From assembly GCF_002354895.1 (NCBI RefSeq), contig NZ_CP023439.1, positions 62,001 through 126,000 of the forward strand: a stretch of 64,000 nt of DNA, written 5' to 3'. This DNA is from Thauera sp. K11 (GTDB lineage: Bacteria; Pseudomonadota; Gammaproteobacteria; Burkholderiales; Rhodocyclaceae). Positions 1 through 10,352 of this stretch are shown piece after piece. Both the position numbers and the translations under genes were made by a program. Positions within the stretch are counted from its first letter, which is position 1. Each line of letters opens with the position of its first letter. The notes under the pieces were generated by a model. It saw nothing but the letters and a program-made list of their open reading frames with translations, was not told where the DNA came from and ran no database searches.

Positions 1-559
1 GCTGCTGGCAGCCGGCGACACCTTCCGCGCGGCGGCGCGCGAGCAGTTGATGACCTGGGGCGAGCGCAACAACGTCACCGTGGTCGCGCAGGAAGGCGGC
101 GATGCGGCGGCGGTGATCTTCGATGCGATCAACGCCGCGCGTGCGCGCAAGGTGGACGTGGTGCTCGCCGACACCGCCGGCCGCCTGCCGACGCAGTTGC
201 ACCTGATGGACGAGATCGCCAAGGTGAAGCGCGTCATCGCCAAGGCCGAACCGGGCGGGCCGCACGAGGTCATGCTGGTGCTCGATGCCAACATCGGCCA
301 GAACGCGCTGGCCCAGGTGCAGGCGTTCGACAAGGCGATCGGCGTCACCGGGCTGGTGGTCACCAAGCTCGACGGCACGGCCAAGGGCGGCGTGCTGGCG
401 GCGATCGCGCGGCAGTGCCCGAAGCCGCTGCGCTTCATCGGCGTGGGCGAGGGCATCGACGACCTGCAGCCGTTCAGGGCGCGCGAGTTCGTCGATGCGC
501 TGTTCGAGCCGGCCCCCGGCACGGCCAGGTCCGGAACGGAGGCTGGCGGGCGCGCATGA
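1..559 (+). CDS. ftsY: Signal recognition particle receptor FtsY (3' part)
   Basis: This is the C-terminal part of the SRP receptor GTPase, which docks SRP–ribosome complexes at the inner membrane for co-translational insertion. The reading frame is already open at base 2 and the 5' end lies outside the window. Visible motifs are the AAGDTFRAAA segment just after the P-loop, the G3 motif DTAGR, and the G4 motif TKLDGTAKGG followed by GVGE, all typical of the SRP54/FtsY NG domain. The stop codon overlaps the ftsE start (ATGA), so this is the classic ftsY-ftsE-ftsX operon. The short tail after the G domain is normal for the family. Confidence 0.97.
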   Translation, partial: LLAAGDTFRAAAREQLMTWGERNNVTVVAQEGGDAAAVIFDAINAARARKVDVVLADTAGRLPTQLHLMDEIAKVKRVIAKAEPGGPHEVMLVLDANIGQNALAQVQAFDKAIGVTGLVVTKLDGTAKGGVLAAIARQCPKPLRFIGVGEGIDDLQPFRAREFVDALFEPAPGTARSGTEAGGRA

Positions 560-1236
560 TCGTCTTCGAGCAGGTCGTCAAGCATTACCCCGGCGGCTAC
601 ACCGCGCTGGCCGGCGTCAGTTTCGAGATCCGCCATGGCGAACTGGTGGTGCTGTCCGGCCACTCCGGCGCCGGCAAGAGCACGCTGATGAAGCTCATCC
701 CGGTGATCGAGCGTCCGACCACCGGCACCGTGCGCATCAACGGCCAGGACGTGTCGCACCTGCCCAGGCGCGCGACCCCCTACCTGCGCCGCAACCTGGG
801 CCTGGTGCTGCAGGAAAGCCGCCTGCTGTACGACCGCAGCGTGTTCGACAACGTGATGCTGCCGCTCGTCATCACCGGCCACCCGCCGCGCGATGCCGCC
901 CGGCGGGTGGCTGCCGCGCTCGAGCGTGTCGGCCTCGACGGCCGCGGCAAGGAGCGGCCGGCGGGCCTGTCCGGCGGCGAGCAGCAGCGCGTCGCGATCG
1001 CGCGCGCCATCGTCAACCGGCCCTCGATCCTGATCGCCGACGAGCCCACCGCCCACCTCGATCCGGACTACGCCCGCGACATCGCGGACCTGTTCCGGTC
1101 GTTCAACGAGGCCGGCGTCACCGTGCTGGTGTCCACCCACGACGCCGGCCTGTTCGCCGCCAGCCGTCCGCGGCGGCTCGTGCTGGCGAAGGGCATGCTG
1201 GTCGGCGACGGCGCGGCAGTGGGGGCAGCGGCATGA
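556..1236 (+). CDS. ftsE: Cell division ATP-binding protein FtsE
   Basis: ABC-type ATPase that works with FtsX at the division septum to couple the divisome to periplasmic peptidoglycan hydrolase activation. The product is 226 aa, the usual FtsE length. It has Walker A GHSGAGKST (about residues 35–43), signature LSGGEQQR (about 137) and Walker B ILIADEPT. The start ATG at 556 overlaps the ftsY stop, and the stop overlaps the ftsX start, so the three genes are translationally coupled. An in-frame upstream extension exists but lies inside ftsY and is not credible. Confidence 0.97.
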   Translation: MIVFEQVVKHYPGGYTALAGVSFEIRHGELVVLSGHSGAGKSTLMKLIPVIERPTTGTVRINGQDVSHLPRRATPYLRRNLGLVLQESRLLYDRSVFDNVMLPLVITGHPPRDAARRVAAALERVGLDGRGKERPAGLSGGEQQRVAIARAIVNRPSILIADEPTAHLDPDYARDIADLFRSFNEAGVTVLVSTHDAGLFAASRPRRLVLAKGMLVGDGAAVGAAA

Positions 1237-2129
1237 TGAACTGGTTCTATCTGCACGGCAGGGCGATCCTGCACGCACTGCGCCGCCTCGCCGGCCAGCC
1301 GCTGGGCACGCTGCTGTCGGCGCTGGTGGTGGGCATCGCGCTGTCGCTGCCGGGCGGCGGCTACCTGCTGCTCGACAACGTCGCCTCGCTGGCCCGCGGC
1401 GTGTCGGGCACGCCGGAGATCAGCCTGTTCCTGGACAAGGACGCGGGGGCGGCCGACGTCGAACTGATCGGGAAGCGGCTCAAGGCGGAACCGGCGCTGG
1501 CGAGCTACCGCTACGTGCCGCGCGACGAGGCGCTGCGCCAGCTCCAGCGCGGCGGCCTGGGCGACGTGCTCGGCGAACTCACTTCCAACCCGCTGCCCGA
1601 TGCCTTCGTCGTGGCGCCGCGCGGCGAGGACCCCGTGGTGTTCGAGCGGCTGGCGGCGGCGATGAAGGAGTGGCCGAAAGTGGCGCACGTGCAGCTCGAC
1701 TCGGTCTGGGTCAAGCGCCTGCACGCGCTGCTCGGCCTGGGGCGGTCGGCGGTGACGATGCTGGCCGGGCTGCTCGGTTTTGCGCTCGTCATCGTCACCT
1801 TCAACACCATCCGCCTGCAGATCCTCACCCAGCGCCAGGAGATCGAGGTCAGCCGCCTGCTCGGCGCCACCGATCCCTTCATCCGCCGGCCGTTCTACTG
1901 GTTCGGCAGCCTGCAGGGCGTGCTCGGCGGCCTGGTGGCGCTCGGCACCGTGTGGCTGGGCGTGCAGGCCCTGGCGGCGCCGGTCGCCGCACTGGCCGAG
2001 ACTTATGGCGCGGTATTCACGCTGAGCGGACCCGGCCTGCCGGAATCGGCCGCCATCGTCGCCTTCGCCGCCTTCCTGGGCTGGCTGGGCGCCGCGCTGT
2101 CGGTACGGCGCCATCTCGCCGGGGCTTGA
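1233..2129 (+). CDS. ftsX: Cell division protein FtsX
   Basis: Inner-membrane partner of FtsE, 298 aa. It has a first membrane segment near residues 25–47 (LGTLLSALVVGIALSL), a periplasmic domain to about residue 165, and three further membrane segments in the FtsX/MacB-type C-terminal permease domain. It does not pump a substrate but transmits FtsE ATPase cycles to periplasmic cell-wall hydrolase activators. The start overlaps the ftsE stop (ATGATG), and either of the two adjacent Met codons could be used. The operon appears to end here, because 184 bases with a separate promoter precede ahpC. Confidence 0.96.
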   Translation: MMNWFYLHGRAILHALRRLAGQPLGTLLSALVVGIALSLPGGGYLLLDNVASLARGVSGTPEISLFLDKDAGAADVELIGKRLKAEPALASYRYVPRDEALRQLQRGGLGDVLGELTSNPLPDAFVVAPRGEDPVVFERLAAAMKEWPKVAHVQLDSVWVKRLHALLGLGRSAVTMLAGLLGFALVIVTFNTIRLQILTQRQEIEVSRLLGATDPFIRRPFYWFGSLQGVLGGLVALGTVWLGVQALAAPVAALAETYGAVFTLSGPGLPESAAIVAFAAFLGWLGAALSVRRHLAGA

Positions 2130-2194
2130 ATTTCTGTAATCCGGCTCCAGCTATCTTGAAGTTTCGGAGCCGGGCTGCAGCCGCGGGTGGATTG

Positions 2195-2260
2195 ATAGCT
2201 TTGTTCAATCGAGGGCATCTCGATAATCAATTAGAGCAATCCAGCGGCCGGGCTTAGACT
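2195..2260 (+). promoter_or_regulatory. Candidate OxyR site and promoter of ahpCF
   Basis: Four tetranucleotides spaced exactly 7 bases apart (ATAG at 2195, CAAT at 2206, ATCT at 2217, CAAT at 2228) follow the ATAG-N7-CTAT-N7-ATAG-N7-CTAT layout of OxyR sites. The right edge touches a possible -35 (TTAGAG, 2231–2236), with a 17-base spacer to a possible -10 (TTAGAC, 2254–2259). OxyR binding next to the -35 is the known arrangement at activated peroxide-defence promoters. The site is 80 bases upstream of the ahpC start. The matches are imperfect. Confidence 0.5.
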
Positions 2261-2313
2261 TCCGTCCATCGAGTTTCACGAAGCAGTTCCATCAACCACC
2301 CGGAGGATATGCG

Positions 2314-2877
2314 ATGTCCCTGATCAACAGCCAAATCAAGCCGTTCAAGGCTACCGCCTACCACAATGGCAAGTTCGTCCCGGTGTCCGACGAGAACCTG
2401 AAGGGCAAGTGGTCCGTCGTGTTCTTCTACCCGGCCGACTTCACCTTCGTGTGCCCGACCGAACTGGGCGACCTGGCCGACCTGTACCCCGAGTTCCAGA
2501 AGCTGGGCGTCGAGGTGTATTCCGTCTCCACCGACACCCATTTCACCCACAAGGCGTGGCACGACGCGTCGGACACGATCAAGAAGATCAAGTACCCGAT
2601 GATCGGCGACCCCACCCAGGCCATCAGCAGCAACTTCGACGTGCTGATCGAGGAAGAGGGCCTGGCGCTGCGCGGTACCTTCGTGATCAACCCGGAAGGC
2701 GAGATCAAGGTCGCCGAGATCCACGACCTGGGCATCGGCCGCGACGCCAGGGAACTGCTGCGCAAGGTGCAGGCCGCCCAGTACGTCGCCTCGCATCCGG
2801 GCGAAGTCTGCCCCGCCAAGTGGACCCCGGGCGAAGCCACGCTGGCTCCGTCGCTGGACCTGGTCGGCAAGATCTAA
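2314..2877 (+). CDS. ahpC: Alkyl hydroperoxide reductase peroxidase subunit AhpC
   Basis: Typical 2-Cys peroxiredoxin of 187 aa that reduces H2O2 and organic hydroperoxides in the cytoplasm and is re-reduced by AhpF. The peroxidatic cysteine is C47 in DFTFVCPTE and the resolving cysteine is C166 in EVCPAKW, matching the enterobacterial AhpC layout (C46/C165). A strong Shine–Dalgarno (GGAGG) precedes the ATG. ahpF follows after 133 bases that contain two hairpins, so ahpC is probably made in excess over ahpF. A candidate OxyR site lies upstream. Confidence 0.97.
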   Translation: MSLINSQIKPFKATAYHNGKFVPVSDENLKGKWSVVFFYPADFTFVCPTELGDLADLYPEFQKLGVEVYSVSTDTHFTHKAWHDASDTIKKIKYPMIGDPTQAISSNFDVLIEEEGLALRGTFVINPEGEIKVAEIHDLGIGRDARELLRKVQAAQYVASHPGEVCPAKWTPGEATLAPSLDLVGKI

Positions 2878-2892
2878 GCCGCCCGCGTCTTT

Positions 2893-2920
2893 CCCGGGCG
2901 CAAACGCCCGGGCCGCTTTT
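2893..2920 (+). terminator. Intrinsic terminator or attenuator after ahpC
   Basis: A perfect 8-bp stem (CCCGGGCG / CGCCCGGG) with a CAAA loop is followed shortly by CTTTT. It lies 16 bases after the ahpC stop and probably lowers transcription into ahpF. Confidence 0.65.
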
Positions 2921-2922
2921 CC

Positions 2923-2951
2923 CACAGCCGGCCGAGTGCCGGCTGTGTCTT
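2923..2951 (+). terminator. Second hairpin between ahpC and ahpF
   Basis: A perfect 10-bp stem (CACAGCCGGC / GCCGGCTGTG, loop CGAGT) is followed by TCTT. It is in tandem with the hairpin just upstream and could act as a backup terminator or stabilise the 3' end of ahpC mRNA. Confidence 0.5.
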
Positions 2952-3010
2952 ATCTGCGCCGCCCCGCGCGTGCCGCGCGCCGGGCCGGACATTTCACGGA
3001 CGGACCCACC

Positions 3011-4579
3011 ATGCTCGACGCCACCATCAAGACCCAACTGAAAGCCTACCTCGAGAAGGTCACGCAGCCGATCGAGATCGTCGCGTCGCTGGACGATGGC
3101 GAGAAGTCGCGCGAGATGCAGGCCCTGCTGGCCGACATCGCGGGCCTGAGCGACAAGATCACGCTGAGCGAGGTGCGCGACGACGCGCAGCGCAAGCCCT
3201 CGTTCTCGCTCAACCGCCGGGGCGCCAACCTGGGCGTGCGTTTCGCCGGTCTGCCCATGGGCCACGAATTCACCTCGCTGATCCTGGCGCTGCTGCAGGT
3301 GGGCGGGCACCCGCCCAAGGCCGAGGCGGAGGTGATCGAGCAGATCCGCGGGCTGGAGGGCGAATACCACTTCGAGACCTACATCTCGCTGTCGTGCCAC
3401 AACTGCCCGGAGGTGGTGCAGGCGCTCAACCTGATGGCGGTGATCAACCCGAACGTGCGCCACACGATGATCGACGGCGCGCTGTTCCAGGCCGAGGTCG
3501 ATGCGCGCAAGATCATGGCGGTGCCGACGATCTTCCTGAACGGCGAGCCGTTCGGGCAGGGCCGCATGGAGCTGGGCGAGATCCTCGCCAAGGTCGACAC
3601 CGGCGCGGCGGCGCGCGAGGCGCAGAAGCTGTCGGCCAGGGACGCGTTCGACGTGCTCGTGGTCGGCGGCGGTCCGGCGGGGGCGGCGGCGGCGATCTAC
3701 GCCGCGCGCAAGGGCATCCGCACCGGCATCGTGGCCGAGCGCTTCGGCGGGCAGGTGATGGACACGATGGGCATCGAGAACTTCATCTCGGTGAAGGAGA
3801 CCGAGGGGCCCAAGCTGGTGATGGCGCTCGAAGAGCACGTGCGCCAGTACGGGGTCGACATCATGAACCTGCAGCGCGCGGCCAAGGTGGTGCCCGGCAG
3901 CGCGGACGGCAGCACGCTCGCCCGGGTGCAGCTCGAGAACGGCGGCACGCTGCAGGCGAAGACGGTGATCCTGGCCACCGGGGCGCGCTGGCGCGAGATG
4001 AACGTGCCGGGCGAGAAGGCGCTGCGCGGCAAGGGCGTGGCGTACTGCCCGCACTGCGACGGCCCGCTGTTCAAGGGCAAGCGGGTGGCGGTGATCGGCG
4101 GGGGCAACTCGGGCGTGGAAGCGGCGATCGACCTGGCCGGGGTGGTGTCGCACGTGACGCTGCTCGAGTTCGCCGAGGAACTGCGCGCGGACGCGGTGCT
4201 GCAGAGCAAGCTCCACAGCCTGCCCAACGTGAAGGTGATCAAGAGCGCGCAGACCACCGAGGTGACCGGCGCCGACAAGGTCACCGGGCTGATGTACAAG
4301 GACCGGGCGTCGGGCGACACGCACTGGCTCGAACTGGAAGGCATCTTCGTGCAGATCGGCCTGCTGCCGAACACGGACTTCCTGAAGGGCACGGTGGAGC
4401 TGACGAAGTTCGGCGAGATCATCGTCGATGCCAAGGGCCACACCTCGGTGCCGGGGGTGTTCGCGGCGGGCGACTGCACGACGGTGCCGTACAAGCAGAT
4501 CATCATCGCCATGGGCGAAGGGGCGAAGGCGTCGCTGTCGGCCTTCGACCACCTGATCCGTACCTCGGCTCCGGCCTGA
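3011..4579 (+). CDS. ahpF: Alkyl hydroperoxide reductase flavoprotein subunit AhpF
   Basis: NADH-dependent disulfide reductase that recycles AhpC. The product is 522 aa, the normal AhpF length. The N-terminal tandem thioredoxin-like domain carries the redox pair C129/C132 (SCHNC). The C-terminal thioredoxin-reductase-like part has an FAD motif (GGGPAG, about residue 218), the redox CPHC pair near residues 346–349, an NAD(P) motif (GGGNSG) and the FAD-closing FAAGDCT. The ATG at 3011 is chosen because it begins the conserved [15 protein letters not shown] start; the frame is open upstream but lacks similarity. Confidence 0.97.
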   Translation: MLDATIKTQLKAYLEKVTQPIEIVASLDDGEKSREMQALLADIAGLSDKITLSEVRDDAQRKPSFSLNRRGANLGVRFAGLPMGHEFTSLILALLQVGGHPPKAEAEVIEQIRGLEGEYHFETYISLSCHNCPEVVQALNLMAVINPNVRHTMIDGALFQAEVDARKIMAVPTIFLNGEPFGQGRMELGEILAKVDTGAAAREAQKLSARDAFDVLVVGGGPAGAAAAIYAARKGIRTGIVAERFGGQVMDTMGIENFISVKETEGPKLVMALEEHVRQYGVDIMNLQRAAKVVPGSADGSTLARVQLENGGTLQAKTVILATGARWREMNVPGEKALRGKGVAYCPHCDGPLFKGKRVAVIGGGNSGVEAAIDLAGVVSHVTLLEFAEELRADAVLQSKLHSLPNVKVIKSAQTTEVTGADKVTGLMYKDRASGDTHWLELEGIFVQIGLLPNTDFLKGTVELTKFGEIIVDAKGHTSVPGVFAAGDCTTVPYKQIIIAMGEGAKASLSAFDHLIRTSAPA

Positions 4580-4605
4580 TCGCGGCGCCGCCGCGCACCC
4601 GTGGA

Positions 4606-4628
4606 AAGCCCCGCCCCGCGCGGGGCTT
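4606..4628 (+). terminator. Hairpin after ahpF
   Basis: Stem AAGCCCCG / CGGGGCTT with a 7-base loop, 27 bases after the ahpF stop. There is no long T tract (only TTC), so termination is plausible but not certain. Confidence 0.4.
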
Positions 4629-4629
4629 C

Positions 4630-5280
4630 ATGCACGGCGAGCCGTGGAACCGGCGCAAGGACGGCAGCGTGTATCCGCAATGGCTGTCGATCACCCGCAT
4701 GGCGGCCGATGGCGGAGGCTACGTGGGCATCTTCAGGGACATCACGCGCCGCAAGGAGGCCGAGGCGCTGATGGAGCACACGACCCGTTGACCGGCCTGC
4801 CCAATCGCGAACTGCTGCATGACCGCCTGCGCGAGGCGATGGCGCCCGCCGACCGGCACCGGCGGCGGTTTGCCGCGCTGATCGTGGATCTCGACTACTT
4901 CGAACGGGTCAATGATACGCTCGGCCATGCAGCGGGCGGCGAGCTGCTGGTGGAAGCCGGCTGCCGCATGGCCTGCTGCGTGCGTGCATCCGACACGGTG
5001 GCGCGCCTGGGTGGAGACGAATTCGCGCTGATCCTGCAGGAAGTGCGCGATACCGACGAGATCGACGAGGTCGCCCGGCGGCTGTGCGCCATGCTGGAGC
5101 AGCCTTTCGAACTGGCCGACGGGCCGGCGCAGGTCACGTCCTCGGCGGGCATCGCGCTCTATCCCGAGCACGGCGAGGACGCCGAAACCCTGCTGCGCCA
5201 TGCCGACGGCGCGCTCTACCAGGCGAAGCGGGCCGGCCGCGGCCGCTACCGCCTCCATGCGCCGCCCGCGGCGAGAACGG

Positions 5281-5303
<23 letters not shown>
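4630..5303 (+). pseudogene. Diguanylate cyclase relic (PAS tail plus GGDEF)
   Basis: The frame from 4630 encodes only the end of a PAS/PAC domain (GEPWNRRKDGSVYPQW … YVGIFRDITRRKEAEALMEH) and stops at 4791. The next part of the same protein continues in another frame from about 4772 (AHDPLTGLPNRELLHDRL … RLGGDEFALIL … GIALYPEHGEDAETLLRHAD) to 5303. The gene has therefore lost its 5' sensory part and carries a small indel at the PAS–GGDEF junction. The GGDEF signature is intact, but the usual LD-x-F-K segment reads LDYFERVNDTLGHAAGGELL, which looks eroded. It is probably a non-functional remnant. Confidence 0.7.
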
Positions 5304-7218
<1,915 letters not shown>

Positions 7219-7251
7219 AGCGGGCGGCGCGGCCGCCGTGCGGGCAAAAAG

Positions 7252-7275
7252 AAGCCCCGCCGTGCGGCGAGGCTT
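7252..7275 (-). terminator. Hairpin terminator, probably for the minus-strand araC-type gene
   Basis: Stem AAGCCCCGCC / GGCGAGGCTT with one mismatch and a GTGC loop. Read on the minus strand it is followed by CTTTTTG, a proper T tract. On the plus strand it lies 33 bases after the ABC exporter stop but lacks T residues, so it may serve both genes, better on the minus strand. Confidence 0.5.
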
Positions 7276-7587
7276 GAACCATCTCGAGGGGTTCGAGAGG
7301 AGGAGACAGGCGCAACTATAGCGATGCGTCAATTAAGTTGCAATAAGAAACTGTTGCAATGTGAAAGCATCTCCCCGCCGCTGGATTTCCACCGACGGAC
7401 TCCTCTTCCGGACCAGGATTTTCGCCGCGCCGCGGCGGCGGCAAGGCCCCGTGCCCGGCCTGCAAGGGGCAGGCGCTTGCCGATTTCGGATAGGCCGCCT
7501 GCCGGCCGGCGTCCGCAATGAAGGCAGGCGCCGGCCGGCCGCCCCGCGGTGGTGCGGCCGGGCAAGACCGCGCCGCCGCCTTTCCGC
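7276..7587. other. Non-coding stretch between ABC exporter and AraC-type gene
   Basis: No credible gene. It holds an AT-rich patch (about 7315–7365) with two GTTGCAAT direct repeats, and one copy of a 16-base sequence repeated upstream of the aau operon. Otherwise nothing recognised. Confidence 0.5.
7477..7492 (+). repeat. 16-bp repeat TTGCCGATTTCGGATA, copy 1
   Basis: Identical to 9007–9022. The two copies flank the AraC-type gene in the same orientation, about 1.5 kb apart. The core resembles the ends of the intergenic repeats near 37.7 and 39.45 kb (GCCCGATTT). Confidence 0.6.
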
Positions 7588-8577
7588 CTAGCAGCGATGC
7601 AGCATCGCGCTGCGCAGGGTCTCGGAAGGCAGTTCGCCGAACATCGCCCTGTAGTCCGCGGCGAAGTGCGACAGATGCCAGAAGCCCCAGCGCGCGGCGA
7701 TGTCGGCGACGGTGCCGGCCGCCGGGTCGGCGCGCTTGAGGGCGCGGCGCACGCCGTTCAGGCGCATCGCGCGCAGGAAGCTCACCGGGTTCAGATTGAG
7801 CACGTCCTGGAAGCTGTACTGCAGCGTGCGCCGCGACACGCGCAGTTCGGCGCACAGGTCGGCGACGGTGATCGGTTCCTCGATGTGGGCCTGCATGTAT
7901 TCGCGGGCGCGCTCCACCACCAGTTGGCGCGCATTGCACGACGGGGTGGGGCGGTTCTCGGACTGGTTGCCGGCGACGGCGATCAGGCTGCCGAAGATCG
8001 CCTGCTCCAGCGCCTTGCGCATCTGCGCATGGCGCAGCATCTCCGGCGTCGCCCGCAGGCTGGCGATGACCGTGCCCAGGAAGCTGCGCAGGTTCTCCGC
8101 CTGCGCCGGGGTGGAAGGCGTCACCCGACAGGTGGCGAGTTCGGCCTCCAGGTCGCGGTGTTCCACCTGCAGCGCATAGGTGTTGAGCGCCTGCGCGTCG
8201 GCCGTCACCGCGAGGACGTCATGCACGCGCGGCGTGCGGAAATCGAGTTCCTGCCCGCCCCTGAGGGTGATGACGGAGTCGGCGTCGACGATCTCGCCGC
8301 AGTACCAGCCCTTGCCGTCCACCTCGACCGGCACGCCGAAGGTGCGGGACCCCTCCCATGCCTGGCCGACTTCGCGTACCGACTGGTTCGTGCGCTCGCG
8401 GAAGACCTGCACGTTGTCGAACCAGTACTCCTCGAAGCTGCCGCAGAAGGCCCCGGCGGTGAGCTGGTCGTAGCGCTGCTTCCAGTGCTGCAGGCAGGAC
8501 GCATGGTCGTCCGCGTCGCGGGTGTCGCGCGCAACGGCGGTGTAAGCCTGGTCGTGGGATGCCGTCGTCGCGGTCAT
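7588..8577 (-). CDS. AraC-family transcriptional regulator, divergent from the aau operon
   Basis: 329 aa protein with a C-terminal AraC/XylS double helix-turn-helix (ITVADLCAELRVSRRTLQYSFQDVL, then IAARWGFWHLSHFAADYRAMFGELPSETL). The FWHLSHFAADYRA segment is the family signature in the second helix-turn-helix. The roughly 200-residue N-terminal part is an inducer/dimerisation domain of the EutR-like type. The start at 8577 (MTATTASHDQ) is preferred over an upstream Met. It faces the aromatic amine operon across about 620 bases, so it is the likely amine- or aldehyde-responsive activator. That role is inferred from position only. Confidence 0.88.
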   Translation of the reverse strand: MTATTASHDQAYTAVARDTRDADDHASCLQHWKQRYDQLTAGAFCGSFEEYWFDNVQVFRERTNQSVREVGQAWEGSRTFGVPVEVDGKGWYCGEIVDADSVITLRGGQELDFRTPRVHDVLAVTADAQALNTYALQVEHRDLEAELATCRVTPSTPAQAENLRSFLGTVIASLRATPEMLRHAQMRKALEQAIFGSLIAVAGNQSENRPTPSCNARQLVVERAREYMQAHIEEPITVADLCAELRVSRRTLQYSFQDVLNLNPVSFLRAMRLNGVRRALKRADPAAGTVADIAARWGFWHLSHFAADYRAMFGELPSETLRSAMLHRC

Positions 8578-8799
8578 GGCAGCGCTTCTCCGGAGCGGGT
8601 CGTGTCGGAGAGGCGGCAGCAAATGCCGTGCCCGCGGCGGCAGAGGTGCGCGGGCAGCCTTGCGGCACGGCGGGGAAGGGCGGCGGGCCGTTTCCGCCGG
8701 GCGTGGATCGGGCGGTTGCGCAGGGCATGCGGGGCCTGGCCGCGCGCACGCGAAAACCGCGCTTTCCCGCAGCCGGGAAGCGCAGTGGCTCGATTGTTC

Positions 8800-8876
8800 A
8801 TTTCCGTCTGTCTCCTGACCGGAAATCGGTTGCTTGTCGTTATGTAAGTGTTTCTTTTTTTCAGGCTAAACCTGAA
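8800..8876. promoter_or_regulatory. Two inverted repeats in the araC–aau intergenic region
   Basis: ATTTCCG / CGGAAAT (8800–8806 and 8820–8826, 13-base spacer) and TTCAGG-CTAAA-CCTGAA (8860–8876). Both lie in an AT-richer patch of the divergent region and are candidate operators. Nothing shows which protein binds them. Confidence 0.35.
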
Positions 8877-9006
8877 TTTGCCCCGGCGACAAGGGCTTTC
8901 GTGCAGATGCCGCGGAGCGGTCCGCGCTGCCGGGTCCTGTATCGGAATGGTGCGGCGCAGTATCACTTTGGTGCAGTCGGGCGCGGTTTCGCCGTGCGCC
9001 GCGCCG

Positions 9007-9022
9007 TTGCCGATTTCGGATA
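9007..9022 (+). repeat. 16-bp repeat TTGCCGATTTCGGATA, copy 2
   Basis: Identical to 7477–7492. It lies about 180 bases upstream of the aauB start. Confidence 0.6.
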
Positions 9023-9067
9023 ACGGCATCGGAATTCTCCATCCCAGAATCCGTTCCACCCGCCGTT

Positions 9068-9081
9068 TTGACGTGCATCAA
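9068..9081 (+). promoter_or_regulatory. FNR/ANR-like box upstream of aauB
   Basis: TTGACGTGCATCAA fits the TTGAC/T-N4-ATCAA consensus of the FNR/CRP superfamily. It is 117 bases before the aauB start. It would link amine oxidation to oxygen or nitrate respiration, if functional. Confidence 0.45.
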
Positions 9082-9198
9082 ATCCGGCGCGGACAACGAG
9101 TGCATCCGCCGCCCTGCCGGGCGGACGGGTTCCGAGGATTCCGCCGCGAGGCCGGGCAGACCGCCACGGCCGCGCGGCGGGCAACAAGGAGGTTTGCC

Positions 9199-10352
9199 GT
9201 GGTTCGACACCGCGCCCTGCGAACCTGCGCCGCAGCCTTGCTGATCGCCCTCACCGGGGTGTCGGCACGGGCCGAGCTGCAGGTCGAGATTCCCAAGGTG
9301 GCCGAGATGCCGCCTCCCAACCCCTATCGCATCTTCCTGTCGGACGTCGCCATCGGCCACATCGTCGATGGCCGGCTGCACGTCATCGACGGCGACGGCC
9401 TGCGCTACCTCGGCATGGTGGCGACCGGCTACGCGGGGCAGGCGATCCTGTCGCCGGACCGCAGGGAGATCTACGTCGCCACCACCTACTACTCGCGCCT
9501 GTCGTCGGGGGTGCGCACCGACACGGTGGACATCCACGACGCGCAGACGCTGGTGAAGACCGGCGAGATCATCATCCCGCCGATCCATGCCCAGGCGCTG
9601 CACTACAAGGGCACCATCCGCCCTCGGCCGACGGCCGCTGGCTCTACGTGCTCAACGCCACGCCCGCGGTGTCGGTGACGGTGATCGACCTGAAGGCGAG
9701 GAAGGTCGCCTCGCAGGTGGACATCCCCGGCTGCTGGATCCTGCTGCCGCCGCAGAGCGCGTCGGACCGCTTCTCCACCATCTGCGGCGACGGCACGATG
9801 CTCACCGTCACCCACGACGGCGAGGGCCGGGAGGTCGCGCAGCGCAAGAGCGCCGCGTTCTTCGACCCGGATGCCGACCCCATCTTCATCCACGGCGAGC
9901 AGGACGGCGACACCTACCGCTTCGTGTCCTACGGCGGCGACCTCTACACCGCCCACGTCGGCGGCGAGGTGGCGAGCTTCGAGCCGAAGTGGCCGCTGCT
10001 CACCGAGCGCGAGCGCAAGGCCGGCTGGCGTCCCGGCGGCTACCAGTTGCTCGCCCAGCACAAGGCCAGCGGCCGCGTCTTCGTCGGCATGCACGACGGC
10101 GCGAAGGCCGGCAGCCACAAGTCCCCGGCCAAGGAGATCTGGAGCTTCGATCTCAAGACCAGGAAGCGCATCGCCCGTGCGCCGGGCAGCAACGCCATCG
10201 CGCTGGCCGTCAGCCAGGGCGACAGGCCGCGCCTGTTCGCCTACGACGGCGTGAAGGGCGGCCTCGCCGTGTACGACGCGGCGGCCGCGCTCAAGCCCGC
10301 CGGACGCATGGACGGCGTGGGCGAAACGCCTTCGCTGATGGAGCTGCACTGA
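9199..10352 (+). pseudogene. aauB: Aromatic amine dehydrogenase large subunit, frameshifted
   Basis: Periplasmic beta-propeller subunit of a TTQ amine dehydrogenase of the MauB/AauB family. Translation begins at GTG 9199 after a strong AAGGAGG. It has a signal peptide (RTCAAALLIALTGVSARA) and continues through propeller repeats to HYKGTIRP at about 9620. There the frame breaks: restoring one C in the run at 9621–9623 gives SADGRWLYVLNATPAVSV and continues to MELH at 10350. The full-length product would be 384 aa, the expected size. Because aauE, aauD and aauA are intact, this may be a sequencing error. The stop overlaps the aauE start. The aau rather than mau assignment rests on the gene order and on the cytochrome downstream. 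Confidence 0.85.

Noticed and set aside
1068..2114. Long open frame on the minus strand opposite ftsX
   Set aside because: Low-complexity translation rich in Gln, Arg and His; an antisense shadow of ftsE/ftsX in GC-rich DNA.
2705..4552. 615-codon minus-strand open frame opposite ahpF
   Set aside because: Composition typical of antisense reading, no motifs, and ahpF is unambiguous on the other strand.
7316..7939. 207-codon minus-strand open frame overlapping the AraC-type gene end
   Set aside because: Out-of-frame shadow of the C-terminal helix-turn-helix with no coherent protein features.
9648..10352. The second part of aauB as an independent gene
   Set aside because: It has no ribosome site or signal peptide and begins in mid-propeller; one added base upstream joins it to the first part.
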